DNA of 62,541 nucleotides, taken from Candidatus Bipolaricaulota bacterium (GTDB taxonomy: Bacteria > Bipolaricaulota > Bipolaricaulia > RBG-16-55-9). Under the pieces are notes generated by a model. The model searched no databases, was not told the DNA's origin, and saw nothing but the letters and a program-made list of their open reading frames with translations. The stretch spans positions 1-62,541 of the forward strand of contig JAHEOA010000014.1 of the NCBI GenBank assembly GCA_018609825.1, in the 5' to 3' direction. The position numbers and the translations under genes are program-made. This document shows positions 1 through 7,939 of this stretch, piece after piece; position 1 is the stretch's first letter; every line of letters starts with the position of its first letter.

Positions 1-2
1 CG

Positions 3-1001
3 GGCACATCGACGGACGTCGCGGCCTCGTGGACCGCCAAAGAGGGGTCGCAGCTCGTCCGGGCCACGGCCGACGCGTTCGATCGCATCCCGGAGTCGAC
101 CCCCGACAACAACACCGCCTTCGTCGAGGTCGATGTGTCCACGCGCGAGCCGACCGGCGCCGATCTTCGCGTCAGCGACGTTCGCCTGGAGCCGAAGGAC
201 GCGGAGCCGGGCGATCGGGCCAGCCTGCAGGCGACGGTGACGAACACGGGCAGCGGGGCCGCGCGCTCGTTCGAGGTCGGCTTCTGGGCCGACGGCGACG
301 CGCTCGGCCGAAGCGCGATTCCCGAACTCGTCGCCGGGGCATCCACGGTCGTCCGTCTGATGTGGACCGTCGAATCTGGCCAGCGTCGCCTTCGCGTTCA
401 GGCCGACGCGGGCCACGTCGTTCCCGAGGCCCACGAGGGGAACAACGGCCGCGCATTGGCGGTCGACCGGGGACCGCCGCTGAACGCCTGTGGCCAGGCC
501 GTCTACCTCCGGCTGCAGGCGGACGCCGTCGACGCGTTCATGACGATCGTCGGAGCGGGCCCGGAGACGGTGCGAAACCTCATCTTTCCGCAGCTCAAGC
601 GCGTCATGGAGACCCAATACGAGGGGATCAACGTCCGCTTCGTCTACGAGCGGCCAAACGAGCACCACGGCACGGTTACCTTCCGGGGCGACGACGAATC
701 GCCGATCCTGGGCCGCGCGCCGATCGGCCTGCGCTTCGACACCGGGGGCGTCTTCCTGGGCAGCTTCGTCGAGTTCGGGCTCGGCTCCTACGCCGTCTCG
801 CGCATTCCCCGCCTGGTGGGAACCGTGGGCTCGCATGAGCTGGGGCACATGTTCGGCCTGCGGCACCCGGATCCGCCGCGGGGCGGCATCATGGATGCCA
901 GCACCCAGCTCTCGCCGATTCCGGGCGACGACGTGCCCCGCTTCCGCGACGACGCCCGCCGTCAACTGGAAGCGCTGCTGCCGATGGAGTGCAACGGATG
1001 A
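3..1001 (+). CDS. CARDB-domain protein with C-terminal metzincin-type metalloprotease (5' end missing)
   Basis: The frame is open from the left edge, so the start lies outside the window; 332 residues are visible. The first 45 residues are the end of one CARDB-like beta-sandwich (DNNTAFVEV ending). A second CARDB-like domain covers about residues 46-155 and ends in the same EGNNGRALAV style. The C-terminal part holds HELGHMFGLRH, a full HExxHxxGxxH zinc site, followed by GGIMDAS as a plausible Met-turn, which together define metzincins. CARDB domains are usually extracellular adhesion modules, so a secreted or surface protease is inferred. The next gene starts 39 bases downstream. The substrate is unknown. 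Confidence 0.75.
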   Translation, partial: GTSTDVAASWTAKEGSQLVRATADAFDRIPESTPDNNTAFVEVDVSTREPTGADLRVSDVRLEPKDAEPGDRASLQATVTNTGSGAARSFEVGFWADGDALGRSAIPELVAGASTVVRLMWTVESGQRRLRVQADAGHVVPEAHEGNNGRALAVDRGPPLNACGQAVYLRLQADAVDAFMTIVGAGPETVRNLIFPQLKRVMETQYEGINVRFVYERPNEHHGTVTFRGDDESPILGRAPIGLRFDTGGVFLGSFVEFGLGSYAVSRIPRLVGTVGSHELGHMFGLRHPDPPRGGIMDASTQLSPIPGDDVPRFRDDARRQLEALLPMECNG

Positions 1002-1040
1002 TGCTCGCACGAGCCCCCGCCCCGAGGAAGGAGTCTCAAA

Positions 1041-2213
1041 TTGGCCGATGCGATTGCCCGCGCCCATGACGAGTTGACCCCCTATCGCGACGAGTTTCCC
1101 ATCTTTGAGCGCAAGACCTATCTCAACAGCTGCTCGCTCGGGGCGCTGTCGCGGCGCTCCATGGACGCCATGACCGAGTTCATGGAGCTCTGGAACACCT
1201 ACGGGGCCTCGGCCTGGTACGAGATCTGGTGGGGCGAACTCCAGAACATCCGTGACTCGTTTGCCCAGCTGATTGGCGCTTCAGGCCACGAGATCGCGAT
1301 CGAACCGAACGTCTCCGTCGCGCTCAGCTCGGTCGCCAGCGCGCTCGATCTCCACCATCGCCCCAAGGTGGTCATGACCGAGCTGGATTTTCCGACGGTG
1401 TTCTATCAGTGGATGGTCAAGCGCCATCCCGAGATCGAGCTGGTCGTCTTGCAGAGCGAGGACGGCGTGACCGTTCCCTTGGAGAAGTACGACGACGCCA
1501 TCGACGAGCGGACGGCGCTCGTGAGCACCTCACGGGTCTTTTTCACCACGGGCTACATCCAAGACATGAGGGCCATCACGGATATGGCGCATCGCAAGGG
1601 GGCTCAGGTCTTCGTCGACGACTACCAGGGCACGGGCCAGGTCCCGGTCGACGTGAAGGCGCTGGACGTCGACTTTCTGGTCACGGGCGGCTTGAAATGG
1701 CTGCTGGGCGGACCCGGCATCGCGTTTCTCTATGTGCGCGATGACCTCATCGACCGGTTGGAGCCGACGATCACGGGCTGGTTCGCCAACGCCCATCAGT
1801 TCGAGTTCCAGCCCCAGACGTTCGCGTTCCGCGACGACGCCACGCGCTTCGAGCAGGGGACGCCGGCTTTGGCGCCCGTCTATGCCGCGCGAGGCGGCTT
1901 GGAGATCGTGCGCGAGATCGGCGTGAAGCGCCTCCGCGAGCGGACGAGCCATCTGACGACCGACCTGGTCGAGCGGGCCCGCGAGCGCGGGTTCCGGCTC
2001 CGCGTTGCTGAGGACGAGCATGATCGCACGGGGATCGTCATGGTGGAAATGGAAGCGCCCGATCGGATGGTCAAGGCTCTGGCGGGACGGGATATTATCG
2101 TCGACTATCGGCCGGGGGCCGTGCGGATCTCGCCGTACTTCTACAATACGGCCGAGGAGAACGAGCGGATTCTGGCGGCCATCGAGGTGATCCAGGCCGT
2201 GCAGTCGACATGA
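1041..2213 (+). CDS. Aminotransferase class V (PLP-dependent, cysteine desulfurase/kynureninase-like fold)
   Basis: This 390-residue protein has the fold-type I PLP enzyme layout: a conserved Asp in VDDYQGTGQVPVD, then TGGLKWLLGGPG, where Lys219 should bind PLP. The family includes cysteine desulfurases, isopenicillin-N epimerase-like enzymes and kynureninases. No clear cysteine-loop motif for a desulfurase was seen, so the substrate is unassigned. The start is TTG at 1041, chosen because GGAAGGAG lies 8-9 bases upstream and the next in-frame Met would remove the N-terminal helix. It lies between the protease fragment and the FBPase gene, with no obvious functional link to either. Confidence 0.85.
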   Translation: MADAIARAHDELTPYRDEFPIFERKTYLNSCSLGALSRRSMDAMTEFMELWNTYGASAWYEIWWGELQNIRDSFAQLIGASGHEIAIEPNVSVALSSVASALDLHHRPKVVMTELDFPTVFYQWMVKRHPEIELVVLQSEDGVTVPLEKYDDAIDERTALVSTSRVFFTTGYIQDMRAITDMAHRKGAQVFVDDYQGTGQVPVDVKALDVDFLVTGGLKWLLGGPGIAFLYVRDDLIDRLEPTITGWFANAHQFEFQPQTFAFRDDATRFEQGTPALAPVYAARGGLEIVREIGVKRLRERTSHLTTDLVERARERGFRLRVAEDEHDRTGIVMVEMEAPDRMVKALAGRDIIVDYRPGAVRISPYFYNTAEENERILAAIEVIQAVQST

Positions 2214-2365
2214 TAAGCGACGACGGACGGGCGCTCTCTGAGACGACCATCCTCCAGTCGGGCGTTTGCTCCATCCGATGAAGATCCCTTAGCCTCGGTC
2301 CCGCGAGGCCAACAACGTCCAGCTGTGCCAGCACCGCCGAACAATCACATCACAAGGGGAGGGAG

Positions 2366-3481
2366 TTGACCGTGTCACTGACGCTCAGCGCGATCAAGGC
2401 GGACGTGGGCAGCGTCGGCGGGCACACGCGGCCGAGTTCGACGATGATGACGACCGTTTGCGATCGCATGCGGCAGGCCCAAGACGACGGGATCGTCGCC
2501 GACGCGCATCCCTGGTTCACCGGGGACGACATTGCTCTGCTCATGATCCACGACAAGGGCAAGGATCACGAAGATATCCACGGCTTGGCCTGGTCGACCT
2601 TCGAGGCGGCCACGGAGGTGGCCCAGTCGGAGAACCTTTATGGGGCCGGCCAGGACCTCTTGGAGGAGGCACACACGGGCAACATCCACGGCTTAGGGCC
2701 CGGCGTGGCGGAGATGGAGATCGAGGTGCGGCCCGGCGAGTCGTTCCTCAGCTTTGCCTGCGACAAGACGGAGCCAGGGGCGTTCAACCTGCCGCTCTAT
2801 CTCGCGTTTGTGGACCCGATGAACACGGGCGGGCTCATGCTGAAGCCGAAGCTGAAGGAGGGCTTCACCTTCCACGTCATGGACGTGGAGCCCCACGCCG
2901 ACGGGCGCGTCATCCGCCTCGACACGCCCGAGGACATCTACAACGTAGCGGCGCTCTTGCGCGACGATCATCGATTCGTCGTCGAGCGGATCGTCTCCCG
3001 GCACGACAGGTCTCAGGTCGTGGCCGCCAGCACGAGTCGGCTCCACAACATTGCCGGCAAGTACGTCGGCAAGGACGATCCGATCATGACCGTGCGCGTG
3101 CAGCAGAATTTCCCGGCCCCGGAGGAGGTCACCCAGGCCTTTACGCGGGCGCATTATGTGGGCGGCAACACGCGTGGATCTCACAACATGCCGTTGATGC
3201 CCGTGGCGGTGAACACCTCCGCGGCCACCAACTTCTGCATTCCCATGGTCTCCTGTCTGGCGTTTTCGGTCACCGAAGAGGGCCAGCTGAGTGAACCTGT
3301 GGACTATTTTGGCCACGCCTGCTTCGACCACGTTCGAGAGAAGGCCTATCGCAAAGCTGAAGACATTCGGATGCAGGGGTTTGCCGGCCCGGCGATGCTG
3401 CCCATGGGAGAGCTCGAGTACGGCGGCATCACCGAGACGCTCGACGAGCTCGAGCCGCGGTTCGGCGAGCCGGCGAGTTGA
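2366..3481 (+). CDS. fbp: Class V fructose-1,6-bisphosphate aldolase/phosphatase
   Basis: The protein (371 residues) matches the archaeal-type bifunctional enzyme that condenses triose phosphates and dephosphorylates FBP, making gluconeogenesis unidirectional. Visible signatures are the N-terminal AIKADVGSVGGHTRPS metal/substrate segment, DKTEPGAFNLPLYLAF, MPVAVNT, PMVSCLAFSV and the C-terminal QGFAGPAMLPMGELEY. Length agrees with the family (about 360-400). TTG at 2366 is the longest start, but GGGAGGGAG ends at 2365, so the in-frame GTG at 2372 has better spacing. The enzyme is common in archaea and deep-branching, often thermophilic, bacteria. It converges on the deaminase gene with 12 bases between stops. 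Confidence 0.93.
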   Translation: MTVSLTLSAIKADVGSVGGHTRPSSTMMTTVCDRMRQAQDDGIVADAHPWFTGDDIALLMIHDKGKDHEDIHGLAWSTFEAATEVAQSENLYGAGQDLLEEAHTGNIHGLGPGVAEMEIEVRPGESFLSFACDKTEPGAFNLPLYLAFVDPMNTGGLMLKPKLKEGFTFHVMDVEPHADGRVIRLDTPEDIYNVAALLRDDHRFVVERIVSRHDRSQVVAASTSRLHNIAGKYVGKDDPIMTVRVQQNFPAPEEVTQAFTRAHYVGGNTRGSHNMPLMPVAVNTSAATNFCIPMVSCLAFSVTEEGQLSEPVDYFGHACFDHVREKAYRKAEDIRMQGFAGPAMLPMGELEYGGITETLDELEPRFGEPAS

Positions 3482-3493
3482 CGACCTGGGCGG

Positions 3494-3970
3494 TTACCGG
3501 CCGTGGATCGTCCACCCGGCGCGCTCGAACTGGTCCGCGGCTTCCGGCTCCAGAACGCCGGTCGTCACCGCCGGCGGAGCGGCGAACGCTGGCGCGTACT
3601 TCACAAGGCCCTCATCTTGGAGGATGTTCCAGCGCGAGTAACCGCCCATGTCCGGCGACGACAGCGCGAACACGACCTCCTTGAGCTTCAGCTCGCGGAT
3701 CATGAAGGCGCACATCGGGCACGGCTCGCAGTTGGAGTAGATCGTGTAGGCCGAGAGATCGGACGTGTGTGGTTTTCGTTGGGCGTCGCGCATCGCCTCG
3801 ACCTCGGCGTGATTGGTGACGTCGCCGGCGTTGACGCGATTGCGGCCTTCGACAACGACCTCGCCATCCCGGACGATGACGGACCCGAACGGGTGGTCGC
3901 CGGCGTCGAGGGCCTCTTGGGCGAGCTCGATGCAGCGTCGGACGAACGGCTCATGGGCGGGCGTGCTCAT
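3494..3970 (-). CDS. Nucleoside/cytidine-type deaminase (zinc-dependent, guanine-deaminase-like)
   Basis: This 158-residue protein has the CDA-superfamily zinc site: His54-Ala-Glu56 (NHAEVEAM) and Cys84/Cys87 in EPCPMC. Glu56 would be the proton shuttle. The C-terminal half (SRWNILQDEG) resembles GuaD-type nucleoside deaminases more than TadA, but tRNA adenosine deaminase or other base specificity cannot be excluded. It is the last gene of the leftward folD operon and starts 2 bases after the thioesterase stop codon. Confidence 0.85.
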   Translation of the reverse strand: MSTPAHEPFVRRCIELAQEALDAGDHPFGSVIVRDGEVVVEGRNRVNAGDVTNHAEVEAMRDAQRKPHTSDLSAYTIYSNCEPCPMCAFMIRELKLKEVVFALSSPDMGGYSRWNILQDEGLVKYAPAFAAPPAVTTGVLEPEAADQFERAGWTIHGR

Positions 3971-3972
3971 GG

Positions 3973-4428
<456 letters not shown>

Positions 4429-4435
4429 GTCCGCG

Positions 4436-4549
4436 CTAGGGATGATCGCCACGCTCGCGGTCGCGGCGGCGGTTGTCGAGATGGGCGATGATCGCGAGCG
4501 AGACGCCTCCGGCAAAGACGGCCAGCAGCAGAATCATCACGCTATCCAT
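4436..4549 (-). CDS. Small single-span membrane protein (37 aa)
   Basis: A 37-residue reading frame begins MDSVMILLLAVFAGGVSLA and ends in a basic, polar tail (DNRRRDRERGDHP). It looks like one transmembrane helix followed by a positively charged cytoplasmic tail. Its ATG overlaps the stop of the preceding 66-residue gene by 8 bases, the arrangement expected for translational coupling. It is followed after 7 bases by the thioesterase. No family is recognised; coding status rests on the hydrophobic pattern and the overlap. Confidence 0.5.
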   Translation of the reverse strand: MDSVMILLLAVFAGGVSLAIIAHLDNRRRDRERGDHP

Positions 4550-4742
4550 CGTCGTTGGCTCCGTCGGTCAGTTTAGCGCTGGCGTAGTAGGTTGCCAACC
4601 CGCCAAGGCCCCCGACGACCGTCCAATCCAGCCGGAACGTTTCCGCCATCAATTGGCCCAGAAGCAGCGCTGTCACGGCGAAGTTGCCGAACTCCGTCGC
4701 CCGTTCCGCAAAAAGCGGCCGTTGGGCGACGTTGAGTCGCAT
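4542..4742 (-). CDS. Small two-helix membrane protein (66 aa)
   Basis: This 66-residue protein has a basic/polar N-terminus with a FAERATEFGNFAVTALLLGQ stretch and a second hydrophobic segment (WTVVGGLGGLATYYASAKL). The topology suggests a short hairpin membrane protein resembling DUF6722-like small proteins, but family membership is only a guess. It lies 42 bases downstream of folD and overlaps the next tiny gene by 8 bases. Confidence 0.55.
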   Translation of the reverse strand: MRLNVAQRPLFAERATEFGNFAVTALLLGQLMAETFRLDWTVVGGLGGLATYYASAKLTDGANDDG

Positions 4743-4784
4743 GTCGCTCTTGTCACATAGGACCCGCAGACCGCGGAACTGTCG

Positions 4785-5672
4785 TTAGGACACGCTCGCC
4801 TTCGCCGAGGTGACGGTGTTTTTGAGCAGCATCGTGATCGTCATCGGCCCGACGCCGCCCGGCACCGGCGTAATATGGCCCACAACGTCCTTGGCGTCGT
4901 CGAAGTCGACGTCGCCCTTCAGAACATAGCCCTTTTCATTGTCAGCATCGACGCGATTGGTCCCCACATCGATCACAACCGCACCGTCCTTGATCATGTC
5001 GCCGGAGACGAGGCCCGTCTTCCCGGCTGCGACCACAAGAATGTCCGCGTCGCGGGTCGCCGCGGCCAGATCCTTCGTGCGGGAATGGCAGATCGAGACC
5101 GTCGCCTGCTTGGCCAAGAGCAGCATCGCGACGGGCTTGCCCACGATGACGCTCCGTCCAATGACGACGGCGTTTTGGCCCTCGATGTCCGTGCCCGTCG
5201 ACTCGATCAGCTCGATGCAGCCGGCCGGCGTACAGGGAATGAAGCGCGGCAGCTCGTCCCAATGTTTCGCCGACATCATCATGCCCAGGTTCATCGGATG
5301 GAAGCCGTCGACGTCCTTGTTGGTGTCGACGGCGTTCAGAATGACGTCCTGATCGATGTGATCGGGCAAGGGGAGTTGGACGAGGATGCCGTGGATCTCA
5401 TCGTCGTCGTTGAGCTCATGGACGAGCTCGAGCAGTTCATTTTGGGAAATGTCGGCCGGCTTCTCGATCTTGCGCGACTGAATGCCGACTTTGGCGCAGG
5501 CCTTCTCCTTCATGCGGACGTAGACGTGAGAGGCCGGGTCGTCGCCCACGAGCACGGCCGCCAGGCCGGGCGTCACGCCGTGATGACTCTGGAGGTCGTC
5601 GATCTCTTGGGATAGCCCGCCCCGAATCGACTCCGCCACCTGCTTGCCGTCAATGATCTCGCCCATGGACAT
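4785..5672 (-). CDS. folD: Bifunctional methylenetetrahydrofolate dehydrogenase/cyclohydrolase FolD
   Basis: The 295-residue length is normal for FolD, which interconverts 5,10-methylene-THF, methenyl-THF and 10-formyl-THF in one-carbon metabolism. Catalytic Tyr51-xxx-Lys55 (YVRMK) is present, as are GILVQLPLP, PCTPAGCIEL, the NAD(P)-binding VVIGRSVIVGKP and the C-terminal TPVPGGVGPMTITML. The ATG at 5672 follows GAGGAAAGGCGG; a second ATG two codons later is possible. It leads an operon running leftwards through two tiny membrane proteins, a thioesterase and a deaminase. Confidence 0.97.
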   Translation of the reverse strand: MSMGEIIDGKQVAESIRGGLSQEIDDLQSHHGVTPGLAAVLVGDDPASHVYVRMKEKACAKVGIQSRKIEKPADISQNELLELVHELNDDDEIHGILVQLPLPDHIDQDVILNAVDTNKDVDGFHPMNLGMMMSAKHWDELPRFIPCTPAGCIELIESTGTDIEGQNAVVIGRSVIVGKPVAMLLLAKQATVSICHSRTKDLAAATRDADILVVAAGKTGLVSGDMIKDGAVVIDVGTNRVDADNEKGYVLKGDVDFDDAKDVVGHITPVPGGVGPMTITMLLKNTVTSAKASVS

Positions 5673-5796
5673 ATCCGCCTTTCCTCACGAGGGTTCGCCG
5701 GAGTGTAATCGACGCGATTTGCCCATGGCAATGGCATCGATCATGTGGACTCGTGGCCCGTGCGGCCAGCTGTGGTCGGGACGGGTGACGAGAAGA

Positions 5797-5830
5797 CGAG
5801 CCCCGGTCGGGCGCACCCGACCGGGGCTCG
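5797..5830 (-). terminator. Intrinsic-terminator-like hairpin after the cold-shock gene
   Basis: A perfect 15-bp inverted repeat (CGAGCCCCGGTCGGG and its complement) encloses a CGCA loop, 17 bases beyond the csp stop codon. On the minus strand it is followed by a TCTTCTCGT tract, moderately T-rich. The strength and position make a transcription terminator the simplest reading. Confidence 0.8.
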
Positions 5831-5847
5831 ATTCGCGATCGATGGGG

Positions 5848-6051
5848 CTAGGCGGGCTTGACGTTGGACGCGCGCAGGCCCTTCGGGTCCTGCTCGACGT
5901 CGTAGGAGACGGCTTGGCCCTCGCGGAGCGACTTGTAGCCCTCGCCCGCAATGGCGGAGAAGTGGACGAAGACGTCGTCGCTGCCGTCGTCCTGCTCGAT
6001 GAAGCCGAAGCCCTTGTCGTCGTTGAACCACTTGACTTTGCCGGTTGCCAT
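5848..6051 (-). CDS. csp: Cold-shock protein (CspA family)
   Basis: The 67-residue OB-fold protein has [19 protein letters not shown] (RNP1 KGFGFIE) and DVFVHFSAI (RNP2). It is expected to bind single-stranded RNA and melt structure at low temperature or during growth transitions. The start at 6051 is fixed by AGGAGGG 9 bases upstream; an earlier in-frame Met (6072) would precede the ribosome binding site. The promoter is about 250 bases upstream, leaving a long leader as in other csp mRNAs. A strong hairpin terminator follows. Confidence 0.96.
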   Translation of the reverse strand: MATGKVKWFNDDKGFGFIEQDDGSDDVFVHFSAIAGEGYKSLREGQAVSYDVEQDPKGLRASNVKPA

Positions 6052-6299
6052 GGTGAATCCCTCCTGGTGCATCTGCGCGAAATTTGACTTAGGCGCTCAC
6101 CCTGCGCCGTGCGAGGAAATCCTCATGGCAAGCGGGGTGTTCGGCCGATCGTCAGAACTGATCAGGCGAAACGGATGTTGACCTCGGCTGGGGAGATGGG
6201 ACGGGAGTTGCGTCCGGGTTTGGGGCTTTGGCAAGCCTGGCGTGGCGAAAGTTGCTGAGATCATCGATGTCGGCCTGTCAAGTTGCAGATATCGCCATA
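6052..6299 (-). other. Long 5' leader of the cold-shock mRNA
   Basis: No convincing gene is present between the tRNA-Lys and csp. On the minus strand this stretch would be transcribed as a roughly 240-base untranslated leader from the promoter at 6300-6328. Long leaders of cspA-type mRNAs are known in E. coli to switch structure with temperature. I saw no specific conserved box here, so a thermosensor role is inference. Confidence 0.45.
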
Positions 6300-6328
6300 A
6301 GTATACCGCACCCGGTGCCCCGTGTCTA
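6300..6328 (-). promoter_or_regulatory. Sigma-70-type promoter for csp
   Basis: On the minus strand TAGACA (6328-6323) and TATACT (6305-6300) are separated by 17 bases. The match to TTGACA/TATAAT is good (5/6 and 5/6). No other promoter of this quality was found between this site and the csp start. Confidence 0.5.
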
Positions 6329-6383
6329 GAGGGGCGAGCGGCATCCGCGGACGGGGCGAATCGAATGGGAAACAAAGCTCGGG

Positions 6384-6456
6384 TGGGCCCGGCAGGACTC
6401 GAACCTGCGACTCCCTGGTTAAAAGCCAGATGCTCTGCCAACTGAGCTACGGGCCC
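6384..6456 (-). tRNA. tRNA-Lys (anticodon TTT)
   Basis: The minus strand folds as a full cloverleaf: acceptor GGGCCCG/CGGGCCC, D-arm with GCTCAGTTGGCAGAGC, anticodon stem TCTGG/CCAGG with loop CTTTTAA giving anticodon TTT, and T-arm GCAGG-TTCGAGT-CCTGC. The discriminator base is A. The following bases are CCC, so the 3' CCA is not encoded and must be added after transcription. Confidence 0.96.
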
Positions 6457-6628
6457 CATGGACTGACCGAAGATTAGCGTACGGGGACGTCGTCGTTCAA
6501 CTCCGGCCGCCGCAGGACCGGACGTGCCCCGCGCTTGTTGTCCCGTGGGCCCGCGCGGGCTGTCGAGAGCTAGTTTCTGGGGGCACACGGTCCGCGACGC
6601 CTTGGACTTGAGTCGGGATGTCGGTCGA

Positions 6629-7918
6629 TCAGCCGTCAGAAGGGTCGTTGAACTGGCGCGTTTCGCAGTTGAACTCCGAGGCTCCGCGTTCGCTGCCGTC
6701 GGGATCGCCATAGCGACAACGATCGACGAGGTCGCCGTTGGCGTTGCGCAGGAAGACGGTATCTTCGCCGTTGGCCCAGATCTGGGTCCGCGCGCACCAG
6801 TGAAGCTTCGACGAACTGTCCTCGCCGCAGCCGGTGAAGACCTGGACGCGCGAGCCCGAGCCCAGCACGAACGCCTCCGGGAACGCATAGGTGTGGCTGC
6901 TGACGCCGCGCTCGCCCAGTTCGTCCATGAGCGTCCAGCCGGCCATGTCCACCGCGCGGTTGCCGGCCTGCAGCTCGACCCATTCGCCGTTCTTGTTGGC
7001 GATGTCGTCGCCCTCGGCGTCGTAGTGGATGCGGCGGATCTCCACGGTGCCCCGGGGTGTCGGTTCCGGCTCCGGCTCAGGCTCAGGTTCGGGCGACGCC
7101 GATCCGACGGCGACGGTGCGGCGCGAGCGTCCCGTGGCGCCGCCGTCGTCAAGAACGGTCAGGGTCACGGTGTAGTTGCCGTCGCTGTCGTATTGATGGG
7201 TGACCGTCTCGCCCTCGGCGGTGGCCCCGTCGCCGAAGGCCCATTTGTGTTGGGCGATGCGGCCGTCCGGATCGCTCGACCCGGCCGCGTCGAAGCGGAT
7301 CGTCTCGTTCGCCGACGGACGCTCCGGCGCGAACGTGAACGCCGCTTGCGGCGCGCGGTTCTCCGAGGCGCCCTCCTCCTCGCCGTTTTCGCCCTCGTCC
7401 CGTCCGGACGCCGGACAGGCCCCCCAGATGCCCAGTTCCGAGGCGCGAGCCCCGTCCGCCAGGCTCTGGAACAGGTCGGCATAGCGGGCGTTGGGCGCCA
7501 TGGCCTCGCGCGTCTGGGCGCGCGCCATGCCCTGCGAGACCATGGCCGCGTTGACCATCGTTACGCCCTGCGGGTCGAGATAGACGTAGGCGAGCAGGAC
7601 CCCGTCGGCGTCGCGGCGCTGTTCGTCGAACTCCAGCCAGACCGTGCGGTTCAGAACGAGGTCGCGGTTGTAGAGAGCCGATTCGGGCCCAAAGCACGCT
7701 GTGGGTGAGGGGGGCGGCGCGTCGACCCCGATGTAGCGGACCGTCTCCACCGAGCCGTCCCGCAACAGCGCCCGAATCTCGTCGCCGTTGAAGGCACGCG
7801 AGACCTCGGCGCGCATGGTCGGCGGAGGCTGGGGCGGCAGGGCGCTCGCGCCCACGACCAGCCCCAGCCCCAAGACCACCAACACGAGAAGGCGTCGGGC
7901 CACAACGCGTTCGGTCAT
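6629..7918 (-). CDS. Secreted SNase-like / PKD / lamin-tail domain protein
   Basis: A 429-residue modular exported protein. A hydrophobic signal segment spans residues 8-27. Residues 36-168 are a staphylococcal-nuclease-like OB fold (VRYIGVDAP, DGVLLAYVYL, SELGIWGACP). Residues 188-271 are a PKD domain (SSDPDGRIAQHKWAFGDG). A Pro-Glu linker spans 276-287, and residues 290-425 form a lamin-tail (LTD) domain with GEWVELQAGN and WTLMDELG. Of the usual SNase catalytic trio, Arg61 is present, but the Glu43 position is Pro69 and the Arg87 position is Val107, so nuclease activity is doubtful. It starts 21 bases after the beta-helix gene and is probably cotranscribed with it. Confidence 0.85.
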   Translation of the reverse strand: MTERVVARRLLVLVVLGLGLVVGASALPPQPPPTMRAEVSRAFNGDEIRALLRDGSVETVRYIGVDAPPPSPTACFGPESALYNRDLVLNRTVWLEFDEQRRDADGVLLAYVYLDPQGVTMVNAAMVSQGMARAQTREAMAPNARYADLFQSLADGARASELGIWGACPASGRDEGENGEEEGASENRAPQAAFTFAPERPSANETIRFDAAGSSDPDGRIAQHKWAFGDGATAEGETVTHQYDSDGNYTVTLTVLDDGGATGRSRRTVAVGSASPEPEPEPEPEPTPRGTVEIRRIHYDAEGDDIANKNGEWVELQAGNRAVDMAGWTLMDELGERGVSSHTYAFPEAFVLGSGSRVQVFTGCGEDSSSKLHWCARTQIWANGEDTVFLRNANGDLVDRCRYGDPDGSERGASEFNCETRQFNDPSDG

Positions 7919-7939
7919 GCGTCGGTCGTCACTCGCTTA

